A model generated the notes under the pieces. That model ran no database searches, had not been told where the DNA came from, and saw only the letters and a list, made by a program, of their open reading frames with translations. A DNA stretch of 64,000 bases from positions 44,064 through 108,063 of the forward strand of contig NZ_RCWL01000011.1 of the NCBI RefSeq assembly GCF_003991195.1, written 5' to 3'. This DNA comes from Gynurincola endophyticus (GTDB taxonomy: Bacteria > Bacteroidota > Bacteroidia > Chitinophagales > Chitinophagaceae). The position numbers were made by a program, and so were the translations under genes. Below, piece after piece: positions 27,847 to 38,568 of this stretch. Numbering within the stretch: the first letter of the stretch is position 1; each line of letters begins with the position of its first letter.

Positions 27847-28097
27847 ATGCAGCTTTTTACAGTTTTGTTTTGGATTGAGGGTTAAAAAATACAATCGGTT
27901 GCACTAAGTTAAGGTTTGGATTGAATAATTCAATAACATTGACAAATTATGCATAATTTTTTTCCTAAATTATTTAAAAATCATCCTTTTAAGAGGCTTG
28001 TTATGCAACAAAATGCAACTTCGGAATATCCGTTTTTTTTCGTATCTTAATAGATAGGCCCTTTGGTTTTTACAGCAGATCACAGAAAGGAACATAC

Positions 28098-28133
28098 AAA
28101 AAAATGCAACTGTTTATAAACAGTTGCACATAA
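28098..28133. terminator. Palindromic terminator after the NlpC/P60 gene
   Basis: The perfect palindrome TGCAACTGTTTA/TAAACAGTTGCA (28105-28128) has A-runs to the left and T-runs to the right, so it can act in both directions. It lies just after the stop at 28138. Confidence 0.75.
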
Positions 28134-28137
28134 TTTT

Positions 28138-28794
28138 TTATAATCTACCTGCCCCTACGTATCTTTTCGAGAAATAAAAGTCATCCAAATCGCTGATCAT
28201 TACTCCCGAAGAAGTTGAAGCATGTACAAATTTGTTATTCTTTAGATACACCCCCACATGCGTGATAGCTCCCTTCCGGCGCTGGGTATTAAAGAAAACC
28301 AGATCTCCTTCTTTGAGATCTTTTTTCTTGATTTTTACCAATGCCTGGTATTGCTGAGCTGAGGTACGGGGTATTTCTTTCTGGTAAATAGCGCTTACAA
28401 AACGTTTGGTAAAAGCTGAGCAATCGATCCCGTCTTTGCCATCACCGCCATATTTATAACGGGTTCCCCACCACTCATCGAGAAAACTCAGCATTTTTCT
28501 GTTATTCATCTCCTCCACTGCAACATCCAGCAAAATCGCATATTTGAACTGGGCCGGAAAACTCATCTCAATACTTAAGGCCGGTATATTTTTAGATTCG
28601 TTCGATAAACTCGGACGGATATAATCGTTGGAGGAAGTCGTTTGTGTTGAAATATCTTCTAAATAGCGCGATTTGGCAGCACCCGACTGATTTCGCTGGT
28701 GCGGCGATGCCGTGGAATTGGATTGCGTAGCCTTTTTTGTACCACAACTCACAAGTGCCAATGAAACAATCGCTAAAACAATTCTAAAATGCAT
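28138..28794 (-). CDS. NlpC/P60 (C40) cell-wall peptidase lipoprotein
   Basis: This 218-residue protein has a lipoprotein signal (ALVSC, Cys at 17), a low-complexity Ser/Thr/Asn linker (about 20-70), and then an NlpC/P60 domain (about 95-218). The catalytic Cys lies in DGIDCSAFTKRF and the His in THVGVYLKNNKFVHAS. It probably cleaves gamma-D-glutamyl-meso-diaminopimelate bonds in peptidoglycan at the outer-membrane inner face. It is a single gene with a palindromic terminator. Confidence 0.93.
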   Translation of the reverse strand: MHFRIVLAIVSLALVSCGTKKATQSNSTASPHQRNQSGAAKSRYLEDISTQTTSSNDYIRPSLSNESKNIPALSIEMSFPAQFKYAILLDVAVEEMNNRKMLSFLDEWWGTRYKYGGDGKDGIDCSAFTKRFVSAIYQKEIPRTSAQQYQALVKIKKKDLKEGDLVFFNTQRRKGAITHVGVYLKNNKFVHASTSSGVMISDLDDFYFSKRYVGAGRL

Positions 28795-29161
28795 ATCACT
28801 TAATGGGTTTTTCAGTTAACTGCCAAATTTACAAATACATTGCCAAAATGTATATATTTTTTGAGAACAGAAAGCCATTAGTTTTGTTAACTTACCAAAC
28901 GGATAGAAATCTGCAGCAAATCAGCATCCGCTGAAGTGAATGGTAAACAGACGTTATGGATGATGATAGTTACCCTGACCACTCAGGTTTTATTTCAATT
29001 TTCATGAAGGTTTCAATCTGATTCGGTACTTTTACCGGCTTATTGATAATGAAGAATTTAGAATTCAGCATTCAGAACGAAAGACGCTTAAGATTTAACT
29101 TGTTGCTGCAGGATGATTCACGCTCTCAATGCTCAATTCGCCACGCTCAATTTTTTAAAGG
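28795..29161. other. Intergenic region upstream of dnaE
   Basis: This stretch of about 370 bp lies between two divergently transcribed genes. It presumably holds both promoters. I see no hairpin, RNA gene or convincing small ORF in it, only a short imperfect repeat of CACGCTCTCAAT/CACGCTCAAT near 29119-29152. Confidence 0.4.
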
Positions 29162-32100
29162 ATGACTAAATTTTCTCACTTACACTGCCATACTCAGTTT
29201 TCGTTGTTAGACGGGGCTGCCTCCATTCAATCGATGTACTCAAAAGCGATCAAAGATGGAATGCCGGCTGTTGCGATTACCGACCACGGTAATATGTTCG
29301 GAGCTTTTGAATTTGTATCGGAAGCATACAAACATAAAAACGATGACGGTTCTTTAAAAGTGAAACCCATCGTGGGTTGCGAGTTTTATGTAGTGGAAGA
29401 CAGGCATCGTAAAACCTTCTCTAAAGAACAAAGAGACAGTCGTTACCATCAGGTATTACTGGCAAAAAATGCCAAGGGCTATGAGAACCTGATCAAACTT
29501 ACCTCGCTCGGGTTTATAGAAGGAATGTATTCGAAATACCCGCGTATCGACAAAGAATTGATATTGCAATATCACGAAGGCCTCATCGCTACCACTTGTT
29601 GTATCGGTGCTTATGTGCCCCAAACCATACTGCATAAAGGCGAAGCAGAAGCGGAAAAAGAATTTAAATGGTGGTTAGACATATTCGGCGAAGACTTTTT
29701 CATCGAATTACAACGCCATGATATCAAAGAACAGATAGTCATCAATGAAACACTGCTGAAGTTTTCTAAAAAATATAACGTTCCGGTAATTGCTACCAAT
29801 GATAGTCATTATACGGATCAGGACGATTATAATGCCCACGACATCTTACTTTGTATTAACACAGGTGAGAAAAAAGCAACACCTGGCTATGATGACTTTG
29901 TAAACGACGATAGCAATACCAAAGACAGAAGGTTTAAATTTCCGAACGATCAGTTCTATTTCAAATCACAGGATGAAATGAAAAAGCTTTTTCATGATAT
30001 TCCTGAAGCTATCGACAATACCAATATGATTGTTGATCGTGTTGAAGTATTAAACCTGAAAAAAGATATCTTACTACCGGCTTTCCCTATCGAAGATAAA
30101 TTCAAGATCCATAATGATTCGAACCTTAATCAGTGGGAATATCTTAAACACATCACTTACGAAGGGATGTATCAACGATATAACGATGTAACACCGGATA
30201 TTCAGGAACGGATCGATTTTGAATTATTCACTATTAAAACGATGGGATTTGCCGGTTACTTCCTGATTGTATCCGACTTCATTAAAGCAGGGAGAGACCT
30301 TGGTGTATTCATTGGCCCCGGAAGGGGATCTGCTGCAGGTTCTGCAGTAGCATACTGTATTGGTATTACCAATATTGACCCTATTAAATACAACTTACTT
30401 TTTGAGCGTTTCCTCAATCCCGACCGTAAATCGATGCCGGATATTGATACAGACTTTGACGATGAAGGACGCCAGAAAGTGATTGATTATGTAGTTGACA
30501 AATACGGCAAAAACCAGGTAGCACAAATCGTTACTTACGGTACCATGGCAGCGAAAATGAGTATTAAAGACGTTGCACGTGTGATGGATTTACCCTTGTC
30601 TGAATCAAATGCCCTTGCTAAACTGGTGCCGGATAAACCCGGTATTGAACTGGGCAGGGTATTAAAAGCACCACTCACAGCGAAGGAAGGTCCTAAATCA
30701 CTGGAAGAAAAAGACGGGATCAGTAGCGACGATCTGGAGAATGTGAAAAAAATCAGAGAAGTATATCATTCAGATACACTGGCCGGCTATGTATTACACG
30801 AAGCAGAAAGGCTGGAAGGTTCTGTAAGAAATACCGGTATTCACGCGGCGGGTATCATCATCGCTCCACAAGATCTTACCGAATTGATTCCGGTATGTAC
30901 TGCTAAAGATTCTGATTTGTGGGTAACGCAGATCGAGGGATCTATGATTGAAGATGCTGGTGTAATCAAAATGGACTTCCTGGGTTTAAAAACCCTCACG
31001 ATTATTAAAAACGCCCTGGAGATGATTAAACAGAACCATGGTGTTGAAATCGTAATCGATGATATTCCACTCGACGATCAGAAAACATTTGAGATATATC
31101 AGAAGGGAGATACCGTTGGTACGTTTCAGTTTGAAAGTCCGGGTATGCAAAAATACCTGCGCGATCTCAAACCTGACCAATTTGCGGATCTGATCGCGAT
31201 GAACGCCTTGTATCGCCCCGGTCCGTTGGCTTACATTCCTAACTTTATCGACCGTAAACACGGAAAAGAAGTCATCAGCTATGACCTCCCGGAAATGCAG
31301 GAATACCTTGAAGAAACTTATGGTATTACCGTATATCAGGAGCAGGTAATGCTATTAGCCCAGAAACTGGCCGGCTTCAGTAAAGGAGACGCCGACGTTT
31401 TACGTAAAGCCATGGGTAAAAAGCAAAAGGCTGTTCTCGATAAAATGAAAGCACAGTTCATTGACGGGGCTGTAGCCAAGGGGCATCCTGCTGATAAATT
31501 GGATAAAATCTGGACCGACTGGGAGGCATTCGCCCAGTACGCTTTTAATAAATCACACTCTACCTGTTATGCGTTCGTAGCTTATCAAACGGCTTATTTA
31601 AAAGCTCACTACCCCTCTGAATACATGGCGGCAGTTTTGAACAACGCCGGTAGTATTGAAAAAATCACCTTCTTTATGGAAGAGTGTAAACGCATGGGAT
31701 TAAATGTATTAGGACCCGATGTAAACGAGTCTAATAAAGGATTTGCCGTTACACCCAAAGGAGATATCCGCTTTGGTTTGGGAGGATTAAAGGGCGTGGG
31801 TGAAGCCGCCGTAATCAGCCTGATTGAAGAGCGTCAGAAAAACGGTGCTTATCACGATGTATTCGATATGATCAAACGGGTGAATCAACGTACCGTAAAC
31901 AAAAAAACACTGGAGAGTTTAGTGTATGCCGGGGGATTTGATTGTTTCCCTGATTTTCACAGAGCCCAGTATTTTCATATTCCTCCGGGCGACACCTCTA
32001 CCGGACTTGAAAAAATTATTAAATACGGAAATATATTCCAGGCAGAATCAAACAGCTCTGCCAATACACTGTTCGGAGAATTATCGAACAGTATGGACAT

Positions 32101-32800
32101 TCCTCTTCCAAAAGTTCCGGAATGTGAAGAATGGACGTTAACTGTTCTGCTGGAACATGAAAAAGAAGTTACAGGAATTTTCATGAGCGGCCACCCGCTC
32201 GACCACTTCAAATTTGAATTACAACATTATAATATCACACCGTTGAACGAATTCAACGAAATCAAGGATAATATTGTTCATAATCCTACCAACCGGAATT
32301 TCCGTTTGGCGGGTTTAGTAACCGATGCTCAACACAGAGTTTCAAAAACCGGTAGAAACTTCGGCTCATTGATGATTGAAGATTATAACGGAAAATCAGA
32401 ATTTATGCTGTGGAGTGATGATTACATCAAATACAACAATTACCTGGAAAAGGGTAAAATGGTATTCATTACCGGTTTCTTTAAACAACGTTTTAATCAG
32501 AATCAGTACGAATTCAAGATCGAAAAGATTATTTTACTCGAAAGCATTAAGTCTATTTTAACAAAAAACATTACCATCGACATCGAAGCACGGTACCTGA
32601 ATGAAAAAATGGTAAATTTCCTTTCAGAGAACCAACAGAAGCATCCGGGTGTTATACCTATTAAGTTTAACATCAAAGATCCGAAAATGGGGTATAAAAT
32701 CAGCCTCAATACGGTGGATAAAAAATTTGAAATGAATGACGATTTGGCCATCTGGCTGCAACAAACGCCTGAATTTGAGGTAAAAGTTGAAGTTGCATAA
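29162..32800 (+). CDS. dnaE: DNA polymerase III alpha subunit
   Basis: The protein has 1212 residues. The N-terminal PHP domain starts FSHLHCHTQFSLLDG with the expected metal-binding histidines. The C-family polymerase core has GPGRGSAAGSAVAYCIGI and PDIDTDF at 426-432, where Asp429 and Asp431 align with the catalytic pair of E. coli DnaE. A helix-hairpin-helix region follows (GVGEAA near 880), and the C-terminal third has an OB fold (FRLAGLVTDAQHRVSKTGRNFGSLMIED). It synthesises the chromosome as the replicative polymerase. It is a single gene, separated by about 100 bp from trxA. Confidence 0.97.
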   Translation: MTKFSHLHCHTQFSLLDGAASIQSMYSKAIKDGMPAVAITDHGNMFGAFEFVSEAYKHKNDDGSLKVKPIVGCEFYVVEDRHRKTFSKEQRDSRYHQVLLAKNAKGYENLIKLTSLGFIEGMYSKYPRIDKELILQYHEGLIATTCCIGAYVPQTILHKGEAEAEKEFKWWLDIFGEDFFIELQRHDIKEQIVINETLLKFSKKYNVPVIATNDSHYTDQDDYNAHDILLCINTGEKKATPGYDDFVNDDSNTKDRRFKFPNDQFYFKSQDEMKKLFHDIPEAIDNTNMIVDRVEVLNLKKDILLPAFPIEDKFKIHNDSNLNQWEYLKHITYEGMYQRYNDVTPDIQERIDFELFTIKTMGFAGYFLIVSDFIKAGRDLGVFIGPGRGSAAGSAVAYCIGITNIDPIKYNLLFERFLNPDRKSMPDIDTDFDDEGRQKVIDYVVDKYGKNQVAQIVTYGTMAAKMSIKDVARVMDLPLSESNALAKLVPDKPGIELGRVLKAPLTAKEGPKSLEEKDGISSDDLENVKKIREVYHSDTLAGYVLHEAERLEGSVRNTGIHAAGIIIAPQDLTELIPVCTAKDSDLWVTQIEGSMIEDAGVIKMDFLGLKTLTIIKNALEMIKQNHGVEIVIDDIPLDDQKTFEIYQKGDTVGTFQFESPGMQKYLRDLKPDQFADLIAMNALYRPGPLAYIPNFIDRKHGKEVISYDLPEMQEYLEETYGITVYQEQVMLLAQKLAGFSKGDADVLRKAMGKKQKAVLDKMKAQFIDGAVAKGHPADKLDKIWTDWEAFAQYAFNKSHSTCYAFVAYQTAYLKAHYPSEYMAAVLNNAGSIEKITFFMEECKRMGLNVLGPDVNESNKGFAVTPKGDIRFGLGGLKGVGEAAVISLIEERQKNGAYHDVFDMIKRVNQRTVNKKTLESLVYAGGFDCFPDFHRAQYFHIPPGDTSTGLEKIIKYGNIFQAESNSSANTLFGELSNSMDIPLPKVPECEEWTLTVLLEHEKEVTGIFMSGHPLDHFKFELQHYNITPLNEFNEIKDNIVHNPTNRNFRLAGLVTDAQHRVSKTGRNFGSLMIEDYNGKSEFMLWSDDYIKYNNYLEKGKMVFITGFFKQRFNQNQYEFKIEKIILLESIKSILTKNITIDIEARYLNEKMVNFLSENQQKHPGVIPIKFNIKDPKMGYKISLNTVDKKFEMNDDLAIWLQQTPEFEVKVEVA

Positions 32801-32905
32801 TGTGGATATGTCGTAACGTCACAATTCCAAACTTGGTTGTAAATTTGTTTTTACTTAATTGTACTTTTTATAAACTATTTCATAGAACACATAAAATATA
32901 AAATC

Positions 32906-33223
32906 ATGGCATTAGAAATTACAGATACCAACTTTCAGGAAGTGGTTTTGAATTCTGATAAATTATCAGTAGTAGATTTTTGGGCTGAATGGTGCGGACC
33001 TTGTCGTGCGATCGGACCAGTAATCGAAGAATTACATAAAGAGTACGATGGTAAAGTGAATGTTGGTAAAATGAATGTTGATAACAACTCGCAAGTACCT
33101 GTAGAATACGGAATCACTAATATTCCAGCAATTTTATTCTTTAAAAATGGTCAGTTAGTTGACAAATTAGTAGGTGCACACCCTAAAGCTAATTTTGTTA
33201 AAAAAATTGAACAACACTCATAA
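32906..33223 (+). CDS. trxA: Thioredoxin
   Basis: This 105-residue protein has the thioredoxin active site WAEWCGPCRAI (Cys30, Cys33). The cis-proline strand GITNIPAILFFKNGQ and the closing helix follow. It is a cytoplasmic disulfide reductant for ribonucleotide reductase and other clients. Length is normal. It lies in a single-gene unit ending at a strong terminator. Confidence 0.95.
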   Translation: MALEITDTNFQEVVLNSDKLSVVDFWAEWCGPCRAIGPVIEELHKEYDGKVNVGKMNVDNNSQVPVEYGITNIPAILFFKNGQLVDKLVGAHPKANFVKKIEQHS

Positions 33224-33230
33224 GGCATTC

Positions 33231-33262
33231 AAAAAGCCCCCAAAATATTGGGGGCTTTTTTT
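33231..33262. terminator. Bidirectional rho-independent terminator between trxA and a convergent gene
   Basis: AAAAAGCCCCC pairs with GGGGGCTTTTT (33231-33241 with 33250-33260), with a loop of eight bases. T-runs lie on both strands. It serves trxA on the plus strand and the gene ending at 33270 on the minus strand. Confidence 0.88.
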
Positions 33263-33269
33263 ATTGATA

Positions 33270-33686
33270 TTATTCGTATTTCAGTTTTTCGAGCACTTTC
33301 ACGACCCACCGCATTTTCAGGTAAATTCCGATAAATAGTAGTGCTGCAGTATAGTAAAAAATCGGATATCCGAAGGAGTAACCCCAGTAAATAAACATCC
33401 CGGCAACCAACCCCCATTCTAAAAAAAATCTGAATTTTAAGTTCTTTTTAGATTGCCACCAGCCGAATAATACCAGGTCAGCCACCATTAAGCTCAATAA
33501 TAGTTGCAACCAGTACCATTTACAGAGATTCCAATAACTGTCTACTGCCCATTTCAATTTTCCCCAACTCCAGCTAACATCACTGGTAATCATTGAGAAA
33601 TGAATCAGGAAAATAATACAACTAATCAACGTCGTCCACATAATGACCACCCAGTTAGCCTTTAACACTGTCAATAATTTACTCAT
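33270..33686 (-). CDS. Small hypothetical integral membrane protein
   Basis: This 138-residue protein has four hydrophobic helices (about 12-30, 55-75, 85-105, 108-122). It is rich in Trp and Tyr, with a basic C-terminus (KMRWVVKVLEKLKYE). No motif identifies it. It is transcribed divergently from the nucleoside transporter and converges on trxA. The coding frame is clean and starts at MSKLLTVLK, so I take it as real, but I cannot assign a function. Confidence 0.65.
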   Translation of the reverse strand: MSKLLTVLKANWVVIMWTTLISCIIFLIHFSMITSDVSWSWGKLKWAVDSYWNLCKWYWLQLLLSLMVADLVLFGWWQSKKNLKFRFFLEWGLVAGMFIYWGYSFGYPIFYYTAALLFIGIYLKMRWVVKVLEKLKYE

Positions 33687-33903
33687 AGAATTCGGGATAT
33701 TAATCTAAACGACCGGTACGGATGGTTAGTATGTAAAAGTTTTACACAGAATCGAAGAAAAAACGCACATGCGCAGTAATTCCACTCATGAAGTGTTTAA
33801 AAATGCGATTTTAGGAATAACTTGCACGATATTTTTTGACTATATTTAAAGTCAACCAGTTATCGCATCACCCGTAGGCTTCTGCCTGCACATTTAAATT
33901 TAT

Positions 33904-35199
33904 ATGGACCAGGTCTTAACAAACGTTGGTAGAGGGTTATTCGGCATGTTGGTGCTTATTTTTATTTGTTTTATATTCAGTAATAACCGAAGAGCTATTA
34001 ATTGGAGATTAGTAATGATCGGTATAGTAGCCCAGATCTGTTTTGCGTTGGGTGTATTGAAGATTAATTTTATAAAAACAATCTTCGAGTGGGTTTCAGA
34101 CGGTTTTGTCAAGATCATAAACATCGGGCATGAAGGAACCAAATTTTTATTCGGTAATCTGGCGGATGCTTCTCAAAGCTGGGCTTATGTTTTTGCCATT
34201 CAGGTACTTCCCAACATTATCTTCTTTTCTGCGCTCAGCGCTTTATTATACTACCTGGGTATTTTACAAAAAATTGTATGGCTGTTTGCTTTTCTGTTAA
34301 AAAAAATAGGTATTACAGGGCCGGAATCTGTTTCTACTGCCGGTAATATCTTCTTGGGCCAAACGGAAGCGCCATTAATGATCCGCCCTTTTCTTGAAAA
34401 AATGACCCGTTCCGAAATGCTGTGTATCATGGTGGGTGGTATGGCCAATACTGCCGGTTCGGTTTTAGCAGCTTATGTAGGTTTCTTAGGTGGCGATGAC
34501 CCCGACCAGCAACGTTATTTCGCCTTACACATGTTAAGTCAGTCTATCATGAGTGCTCCGGCGGCGATTGTAGTTTCAAAAATATTATTTCCCAGTACTG
34601 AAAATGTAATATCCAACCTTTCAGTTCCTAAAGAAAAAATCGGCGACAACGTATTGGATGCAATTTCAATCGGAACAACCGATGGTTTAAAACTGGCTGT
34701 CAATGTAGGTGCGATGCTGATCGTATTCACTGCATTAATGTATCTCGCCAATGCAACCCTGGGTTTTACCGGCGATTTACTTTCTATCAATGATGATATT
34801 GCCCGGATGACCGGCAACCGTTATGAAGGATTATCCTTACAAATGATATTAGGCTACGTCTTCTCTCCTATTGCATGGATCATTGGTGTGAATTCTAATG
34901 AAATGATTCAGGTGGGGCAATTGTTAGGAGAAAAAACGATCCTCAATGAATTCGTTGCCTATTCCAGTTTTGGAGCGATGAAAAATGCCGGCGTGATACA
35001 GGATCCGAAATCGATTCTCATTACAACTTACGCATTGTGTGGTTTTGCCAATTTCGCCTCTATAGGTATTCAGATCGGAGGTATCAGCCAACTGGCTCCG
35101 AATCAAAGAAAAAACCTTACGGAATTAGGATTAAAAGCTTTGTTGGGAGGTACAATTGCCTGTTTAATGTGTGGTTGTGTAGCGGGTATGTTAATGTAA
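33904..35199 (+). CDS. CNT-family nucleoside transporter (NupC-like)
   Basis: This 431-residue protein has about ten hydrophobic helices. It matches concentrative nucleoside transporters: FEWVSDGFVKIINIGHEGTKFLFG in the core, then GQTEAPLMIRPFL, MVGGMANTAGSVLAAYVGFLG (the substrate/sodium site region) and CGFANFASIGIQIGGI. It takes up nucleosides with Na+ or H+. It is a single gene upstream of mqnE, with 82 bp between them. Confidence 0.93.
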   Translation: MDQVLTNVGRGLFGMLVLIFICFIFSNNRRAINWRLVMIGIVAQICFALGVLKINFIKTIFEWVSDGFVKIINIGHEGTKFLFGNLADASQSWAYVFAIQVLPNIIFFSALSALLYYLGILQKIVWLFAFLLKKIGITGPESVSTAGNIFLGQTEAPLMIRPFLEKMTRSEMLCIMVGGMANTAGSVLAAYVGFLGGDDPDQQRYFALHMLSQSIMSAPAAIVVSKILFPSTENVISNLSVPKEKIGDNVLDAISIGTTDGLKLAVNVGAMLIVFTALMYLANATLGFTGDLLSINDDIARMTGNRYEGLSLQMILGYVFSPIAWIIGVNSNEMIQVGQLLGEKTILNEFVAYSSFGAMKNAGVIQDPKSILITTYALCGFANFASIGIQIGGISQLAPNQRKNLTELGLKALLGGTIACLMCGCVAGMLM

Positions 35200-35281
35200 C
35201 CCCGGCGTTTAAACATTCTAATAGGTTATTTGTTAATATTCTATCTTAAATTTGTGAAGGATTGCAAAAAATATTACGTCC

Positions 35282-36451
35282 ATGAGTCAATCAATAGAAC
35301 AAATAGTAGCGTCAGAAAAAGATCAGGATTTACAACGCATTGGTCAGAAAGTAATCAATAAAGAAAGAATTACTGCTGCTGAAGGTGTGATTCTTTATGA
35401 AAAAGCCCCTTTAGCTTATGTTGGAGCTTTGGCCAATTTTGTAAGAGAGCGATTACATGGTAATAAAACGTTTTTCAATAGAAATTTTCATATCGAGCCT
35501 ACCAACGTTTGTGTATTCTCATGCAAATTTTGTTCTTATTCTAAACTATATGCGCACCGTGAAGAAGGTTGGGAATTAACCACCGACCAGATGTTGGAAA
35601 TTGTAAAAAAATACGATGATCAACCGGTAACGGAAGTGCACATTGTAGGTGGTGTACACCCTAAATTAACGCTTGAGTTTTTTGCAGATTTACTGAGAAA
35701 GATAAAAGCTCATCGTGCAGATTTACATGTGAAAGGATTTACTCCTGTTGAGCTTGATTATATGTTCCGTAAAGCGAAGAAAACACGTCGTGAAGGAATG
35801 GAATATTTAAAAGAAGCAGGATTAGAATCATTACCAGGCGGAGGTGCTGAGATTTTTGCACCGGAAATACGTACGCAGATTTGCCATGATAAAGTAGACG
35901 CTAACGGCTGGCTGGAGATTCATGAAATAGCGCATGAATTGGGTATGCATTCGAACGCTACAATGTTATACGGACATATAGAAGGATTTGAACACCGGAT
36001 TGATCACATGGAACGCTTACGTCAATTGCAAGACAAAACCGGTGGTTTTAATACTTTCATTCCACTGAAGTTCAGAAACAGCAACAATGAAATGAGCAAT
36101 ATTGCAGAATCTACCATTATTGAAGATATGCGCAATTATGCCATTGCCCGGTTATACATGGATAACTTCCCTCACCTGAAAGCTTATTGGCCGATGCTGG
36201 GAAGACAGAATGCACAATTAGCGTTACAATTCGGCGTGAATGATATTGACGGTACGATTGATGATTCTACCAAGATTTATTCAATGGCCGGATCTGAAGA
36301 ACAAACACCGGCAATGAGTACTGCCGATCTGGTAAGCTTAATCAAGCAGGTAAAACGTCATCCGATAGAGCGCGATACCTTATACAATGAATTACGCGAT
36401 TATAATGATGTTGATTTAGCAACAATTGAAACGAATCCGTTGTTGAATTAA
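35282..36451 (+). CDS. mqnE: Aminofutalosine synthase (menaquinone biosynthesis)
   Basis: This 389-residue protein has a radical-SAM cluster CVFSCKFC (Cys77, Cys81, Cys84; CxxxCxxC) in EPTNVCVFSCKFCSYSKL. After it come EVHIVGGVHP, GGGAEIFAPEIR and KFRNSNNEMS. The family includes MqnE, MqnC and CofH; the GGGAEIF and NSNNEM patterns fit MqnE best, but MqnC cannot be fully excluded. MqnE joins adenosyl radical chemistry to 3-(1-carboxyvinyloxy)benzoate in the futalosine route to menaquinone. A terminator follows at 36528. Confidence 0.85.
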   Translation: MSQSIEQIVASEKDQDLQRIGQKVINKERITAAEGVILYEKAPLAYVGALANFVRERLHGNKTFFNRNFHIEPTNVCVFSCKFCSYSKLYAHREEGWELTTDQMLEIVKKYDDQPVTEVHIVGGVHPKLTLEFFADLLRKIKAHRADLHVKGFTPVELDYMFRKAKKTRREGMEYLKEAGLESLPGGGAEIFAPEIRTQICHDKVDANGWLEIHEIAHELGMHSNATMLYGHIEGFEHRIDHMERLRQLQDKTGGFNTFIPLKFRNSNNEMSNIAESTIIEDMRNYAIARLYMDNFPHLKAYWPMLGRQNAQLALQFGVNDIDGTIDDSTKIYSMAGSEEQTPAMSTADLVSLIKQVKRHPIERDTLYNELRDYNDVDLATIETNPLLN

Positions 36452-36527
36452 TTTCGTTAATAATATTGGATGTGAAAAAGATTAAACAAAAAATCTGATC
36501 ATCCTGAAATATCGTAAATATATACAG

Positions 36528-36558
36528 TTGGGAGTCTTAAGACTCCCAATTTTCATTT
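36528..36558 (+). terminator. Terminator of mqnE
   Basis: TTGGGAGTCTT/AAGACTCCCAA is a perfect 11-bp palindrome (36528-36549) followed by TTTTCATTTT on the plus strand. Confidence 0.75.
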
Positions 36559-36675
36559 TAAGTTAAGGTGGCACCGCTGCACTGCTTATCCATCTCCACA
36601 GCCTAACCTCATAACACTCAGTTCAAAACGAACGGTAATAAGTTCATTATCTCAAACAGTTCACTTATCAACTGT

Positions 36676-38106
36676 CTAACACTCGGGCAATGAAATCGGA
36701 ATATGTACCGCTAACCCGCCTTCAGCCGTTTCTTTATATTTAAAACTCATATCAACCGCGGTATCCCACATCGTTTTTACCACGGTATCGAGCGATACCT
36801 TTGCAAAATCTGGCGTGCTTTGCAGTGCCAGTTGTGAAGCCGTGATAGCCTTGATAGCACCCATTGTATTTCGTTCAATGCAAGGTACCTGCACTAAACC
36901 GCCGATCGGGTCACAAGTCAATCCCAGGTGGTGCTCCATCGCAATTTCTGCCGCCATCAATGCTTGTCGCTGACTGCCTCCTAAAGCCTCTGTTAACCCC
37001 GCTGCCGCCATAGCTGAAGATACACCTATCTCTGCCTGACACCCTCCCATTGCAGCAGAAATGGTAGCACCCTTCTTAAAAATAGACCCTACTTCCGCAG
37101 CAGTGAGCATGAACTGTAAAATTTTGTCTTCACGGTTTCCATCACAAAACACCACAAAATAATGTAATACTGCCGGAATCACTCCTGCAGCACCGTTAGT
37201 AGGAGCTGTTACAACTCTCCCGAAAGAGGCATTTTCTTCATTTACAGCGAGTGCAAAACAACTTACCCAGTCGAGAATATATTTAAAATTGGTACCGCCT
37301 TCCTGAATAGCAGCAATCCATGAATCATAATCAGTGTACGTTTTACCGGCCAGTAACTTTTTAGAAAGGTCTGCAGCCCGACGTTTTACGTTTAGCCCGC
37401 CAGGTAAAACACCCTGTGTGGTAGCACCCCGTAAAATACATTCTTTCATCACACGGTAAATATTCATCAGCCCTTCTTTAGTAGTCTTTTCGTCACGCCA
37501 TGCCAATTCGTTTTCCATTACTACTTCATGAATACTCAAACCGGTTTTACGGCACCAGTGCAAAATATCATCTGCATGATCAATCGGAAAAGGAAGATCT
37601 ATTTTTTGAGTATGGGCTGTTGAAAGCTGACCTTCTTTCTGAATGAATCCACCTCCTACCGAATAGTAAGTTGAGGCGAAGTTTTCTCCGTTTTTGAAAT
37701 TCACCAGAAAAGTAACTGCGTTCGGGTGATACGGTAATGATTCATTCATCAAAAACTGAAGGTGTACACCTTGTGTAAAAGGAATGGACACCTGGCCCCC
37801 CAAACTTAATACCTGGTTCTGCTGAATAGATTTAACTTTTGAATTAATTAAACTCGTATCAAAAGTAACGGGATCGTCGCCGCTTAGTCCTAATAAGATA
37901 GCAATATCGGTTCCGTGTCCTTTACCGGTTTTAGCTAAAGACCCGTATAGTAAAACGGTAACACTCTCTACTTCGGTAAGAGATTGTGCAGCTTGAATTT
38001 CTTCAACAAATGCCTGAGCTGCCCTCCACGGTCCGAGTGTGTGGGAGCTGGAAGGACCAACGCCTATCTTAAAAATATCGAATACTGAAATTGCTTCGTG
38101 TGGCAA
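36676..38106 (-). CDS. sdaA: L-serine ammonia-lyase (iron-sulfur)
   Basis: This single-chain enzyme of 476 residues begins with the [15 protein letters not shown] serine dehydratase beta-domain motif. The alpha domain carries cysteines at 356, 398 and 409. Their spacing of 42 and 11 matches the [4Fe-4S] ligands of known L-serine dehydratases. It deaminates serine to pyruvate and ammonia in the cytoplasm. The small membrane gene 11 bp upstream on the same strand is probably co-transcribed. Confidence 0.94.
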   Translation of the reverse strand: MPHEAISVFDIFKIGVGPSSSHTLGPWRAAQAFVEEIQAAQSLTEVESVTVLLYGSLAKTGKGHGTDIAILLGLSGDDPVTFDTSLINSKVKSIQQNQVLSLGGQVSIPFTQGVHLQFLMNESLPYHPNAVTFLVNFKNGENFASTYYSVGGGFIQKEGQLSTAHTQKIDLPFPIDHADDILHWCRKTGLSIHEVVMENELAWRDEKTTKEGLMNIYRVMKECILRGATTQGVLPGGLNVKRRAADLSKKLLAGKTYTDYDSWIAAIQEGGTNFKYILDWVSCFALAVNEENASFGRVVTAPTNGAAGVIPAVLHYFVVFCDGNREDKILQFMLTAAEVGSIFKKGATISAAMGGCQAEIGVSSAMAAAGLTEALGGSQRQALMAAEIAMEHHLGLTCDPIGGLVQVPCIERNTMGAIKAITASQLALQSTPDFAKVSLDTVVKTMWDTAVDMSFKYKETAEGGLAVHIPISLPEC

Positions 38107-38117
38107 GGCTGATCGTT

Positions 38118-38459
38118 TTATTGGTTAGGTGAATTTTTCTCTTCTTCTAAACGTTGTTTCTGCTTTAATCGCATGTATTCCTGATCTCTCAATTCAAATT
38201 GATGCTTCTTATAAAAAAATGCAACAAAAAGGGTGATGATCAGGATAATTATAGTTAACAGTACAGGGTTCATTTTGGCATTTGCTTCCCAATCTGCCCG
38301 AACATACCAGTACTTTGCCGTCCAGGTAATAAAAGCAATCGGAAGTGCAAACAATAATCCGTAGGGCAAACCCAAAATAAACTGACGCAAAGGTGCTGCT
38401 TCTTTTTCACGAATAGACTCCCAATAGCTAATAAATTTTTTTTCCGACTCTGTAAGCAT
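38118..38459 (-). CDS. Small hypothetical membrane protein
   Basis: I start at 38459 ([24 protein letters not shown]), giving 113 residues. The start further upstream adds 13 residues without homologous character. The protein has two hydrophobic helices (about 29-47 and 62-80) and a charged C-terminal helix rich in Lys, Gln and Glu. The N-terminal [12 protein letters not shown] pattern recurs in small Bacteroidota membrane proteins of unknown function. It is 11 bp upstream of sdaA. Confidence 0.7.
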   Translation of the reverse strand: MLTESEKKFISYWESIREKEAAPLRQFILGLPYGLLFALPIAFITWTAKYWYVRADWEANAKMNPVLLTIIILIITLFVAFFYKKHQFELRDQEYMRLKQKQRLEEEKNSPNQ

Positions 38460-38568
38460 GAGAATAATAATTTGGCATTTTTCAAATAAGTACCACAAAT
38501 TTAACGTTAGGAAAGGTAGGAAAGTTGAATATTTAGTAAATTGTAGCTAACCCTAAACATTTATCGAG